From NCBI GenBank assembly GCA_009785875.1, contig WQUF01000259.1:1-23369 (forward strand): a stretch of DNA of 23,369 nt. The letters run 5' to 3'. Under the pieces are notes generated by a model. The model saw nothing but the letters and a program-made list of their open reading frames with translations. It did no database searches and had not been told where the DNA came from. A program made the position numbers and the translations under genes. Source of the DNA: Oscillospiraceae bacterium (GTDB lineage: Bacteria > Bacillota > Clostridia > Clostridiales > Clostridiaceae). This document shows, piece after piece, positions 22,669-23,369 of the stretch. The stretch's first letter is position 1; each line of letters starts with the position of its first letter.

Positions 22669-22707
22669 AAAACCACCTATCAACATTTTTGATTGATAAG
22701 TGGTTTT
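22669..22707. terminator. Bidirectional terminator
   Basis: AAAACCAC plus TATCAA (22669-22683) pair with TTGATA plus GTGGTTTT (22693-22707) across one mismatch. The T-run is on the right arm on the plus strand and by symmetry on the left arm on the minus strand. It lies between the coiled-coil remnant and the deaminase fragment. Confidence 0.75.
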
Positions 22708-22730
22708 CTATAGTTAAGCCACTACTTGTT

Positions 22731-22895
22731 TTATTGAGAAGGTACTGAATAAGCAAACGGAATCAAATCTTTTACTCCTACTTTTTTCAAGCCTTCATCT
22801 GTTTTAACAATAACAAATCCGCTTGGCATATACGTATAAAGCAGTTGTCTGCAATTCCCACATGATGGATATACCTCTTTAGATAAATCAAACAT
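22731..22895 (-). pseudogene. Truncated cytidine-deaminase-like fragment
   Basis: Fifty-four residues from ATG 22895 read MFDLSKEVYPSCGNCRQLLY and end FAYSVPSQ. This is the C-terminal half of a cytidine-deaminase-fold protein with the zinc cysteines of the PxCGxCRQ motif; the N-terminal half with the HAE/CAE zinc ligand and catalytic glutamate is missing. The apparent ribosome site GGAGGTGAA translates in frame as GGE, and the preceding codons (FGGEIMFDLS) also look like deaminase sequence, so the 'start' is probably internal to a lost gene. The frame is the same as the upstream CofE-like gene, nine codons after its TAG plus the FGG part. A functional zinc enzyme is not expected. Confidence 0.65.
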
Positions 22896-22928
22896 GATTT
22901 CACCTCCAAAAATAAAATACCCTAAGTC

Positions 22929-23369
22929 CTATAAAGAAGAATAATTATCAAAGTATCCTGATACAATTACAACAGGAGTTCCCTTATCACCGCTACCACT
23001 TACTAAATCGCATAAACTACCCACTAAATCGGTTATTTGCCTTGGAGTTGTTCCTTCTGATTCCATATTCCCAACTAAGGATTGATTTTTTCCTCTTATA
23101 TAATTCGTAAGTTCTCTATTTAGATCGTCTCCCTTTAACCCTTTAAATTTCGTGTCAGCTAAATATTTAAGCTTTAATTCATTTGGAGTTCCTTTAAGCC
23201 CATCTGTATACCCTGGAGATACAACAGGATCTGCAAGTTCCCATATTTTCTCAATAGGATCTTTAAAAGCACCATCTCCATAGATCATGACGTTTATATC
23301 CTTACCTGTTTCCTTATCGATTTTAGACTTTACATTATCAACAAATTCTTTACAATTTCTTGGAAATAA
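22929..23369 (-). CDS. CofE-like protein (coenzyme F420-0:L-glutamate ligase family), 5'-truncated by window edge
   Basis: The frame stays open to the window end (LFPRNCKEFVDNVKSKIDK and so on), so the gene starts outside; the ATG at 23288 is internal. The visible 146 codons include MIYGDGAFKDP, ELADPVVSPGYTDGL, GTPNELKLKYLAD and the end VSGSGDKGTPVVIVSGYFDN. This matches my recollection of the Firmicutes branch of the F420-0:gamma-glutamyl ligase family, which adds L-glutamate to F420-0 in archaea and actinobacteria; clostridia generally lack F420, so the real substrate here is probably different. It ends with TAG at 22929, followed in frame by the deaminase fragment. Confidence 0.75.
   Translation of the reverse strand, partial: LFPRNCKEFVDNVKSKIDKETGKDINVMIYGDGAFKDPIEKIWELADPVVSPGYTDGLKGTPNELKLKYLADTKFKGLKGDDLNRELTNYIRGKNQSLVGNMESEGTTPRQITDLVGSLCDLVSGSGDKGTPVVIVSGYFDNYSSL

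Noticed and set aside
22893..22907. True ribosome site and start for a small stand-alone zinc protein
   Set aside because: GGAGGTGAA is in frame and codes for GGE, continuous with deaminase-like sequence, so the match to a ribosome site is probably incidental.

Overview
The window looks like chromosome of a low-GC, strictly fermentative-type Firmicute (Clostridia/Tissierellia-like). The evidence is very AT-rich DNA, consensus GGAGG ribosome sites, clostridial-type M18 aminopeptidase, an rph-rdgB-phosphoesterase operon, a TcyP-type symporter, DegV, topoisomerase IV genes and a Firmicutes-style CofE-like protein. The genus cannot be fixed from the sequence alone.

Layout. Positions 3-767 hold the 3' part of a ParB-like DNA-binding protein, followed by about 425 bp of non-coding DNA ending in a very long perfect hairpin, a 16-bp tandem duplication and a dispersed AT-rich repeat. 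On the minus strand follow an M18 aminopeptidase (1193-2584) and a Nudix hydrolase (2781-3254). A cluster of eight tRNA genes (Pro, Gly, Arg, His, Gln, Lys, Leu, Gly in transcription order; 3386-4055) has its own promoter and terminator. Upstream of it is an operon: AIR-synthase-like protein, RNase PH, XTP/dITP diphosphatase, YfcE-type phosphoesterase (6937-4139). Divergent from it is a conserved protein of unknown function (7021-8406), convergent with an orphan oligopeptide-type binding lipoprotein (8453-9940). A HAD phosphatase and a three-TM membrane protein with a toxin-like C-terminal region form a plus-strand pair (10250-12051).

The minus-strand block 12116-19521 contains, in transcription order, parE, an AAA_35-type ATPase, parC and a TcyP-type sodium/cystine symporter. 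The ATPase sits inside the topoisomerase IV operon and overlaps parC by ATGA. The symporter frame is interrupted by one in-frame UGA exactly where TcyP-type relatives have Cys in IGQNGCAG. The rest of the gene is intact and a small hairpin follows the UGA at bacterial-SECIS distance, so it is annotated as one gene with a candidate selenocysteine. A nonsense mutation is the competing explanation. UGA is an ordinary stop for rph, parC and the ATPase, so the code is not globally reassigned.

The right end holds a plus-strand degV-xylB pair, three exact-period 40-bp tandem repeats each centred on a palindrome, a remnant that may derive from a Rpn-type nuclease, a truncated cytidine-deaminase fragment, and the 3' part of a CofE-like (coenzyme F420-0:L-glutamate ligase family) gene running off the window. 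This end looks like a zone of gene decay.

The best leads are the UGA-containing symporter, the 40-bp repeat array, the ATPase embedded in the topoisomerase IV operon, and the membrane protein with the toxin-like tail.
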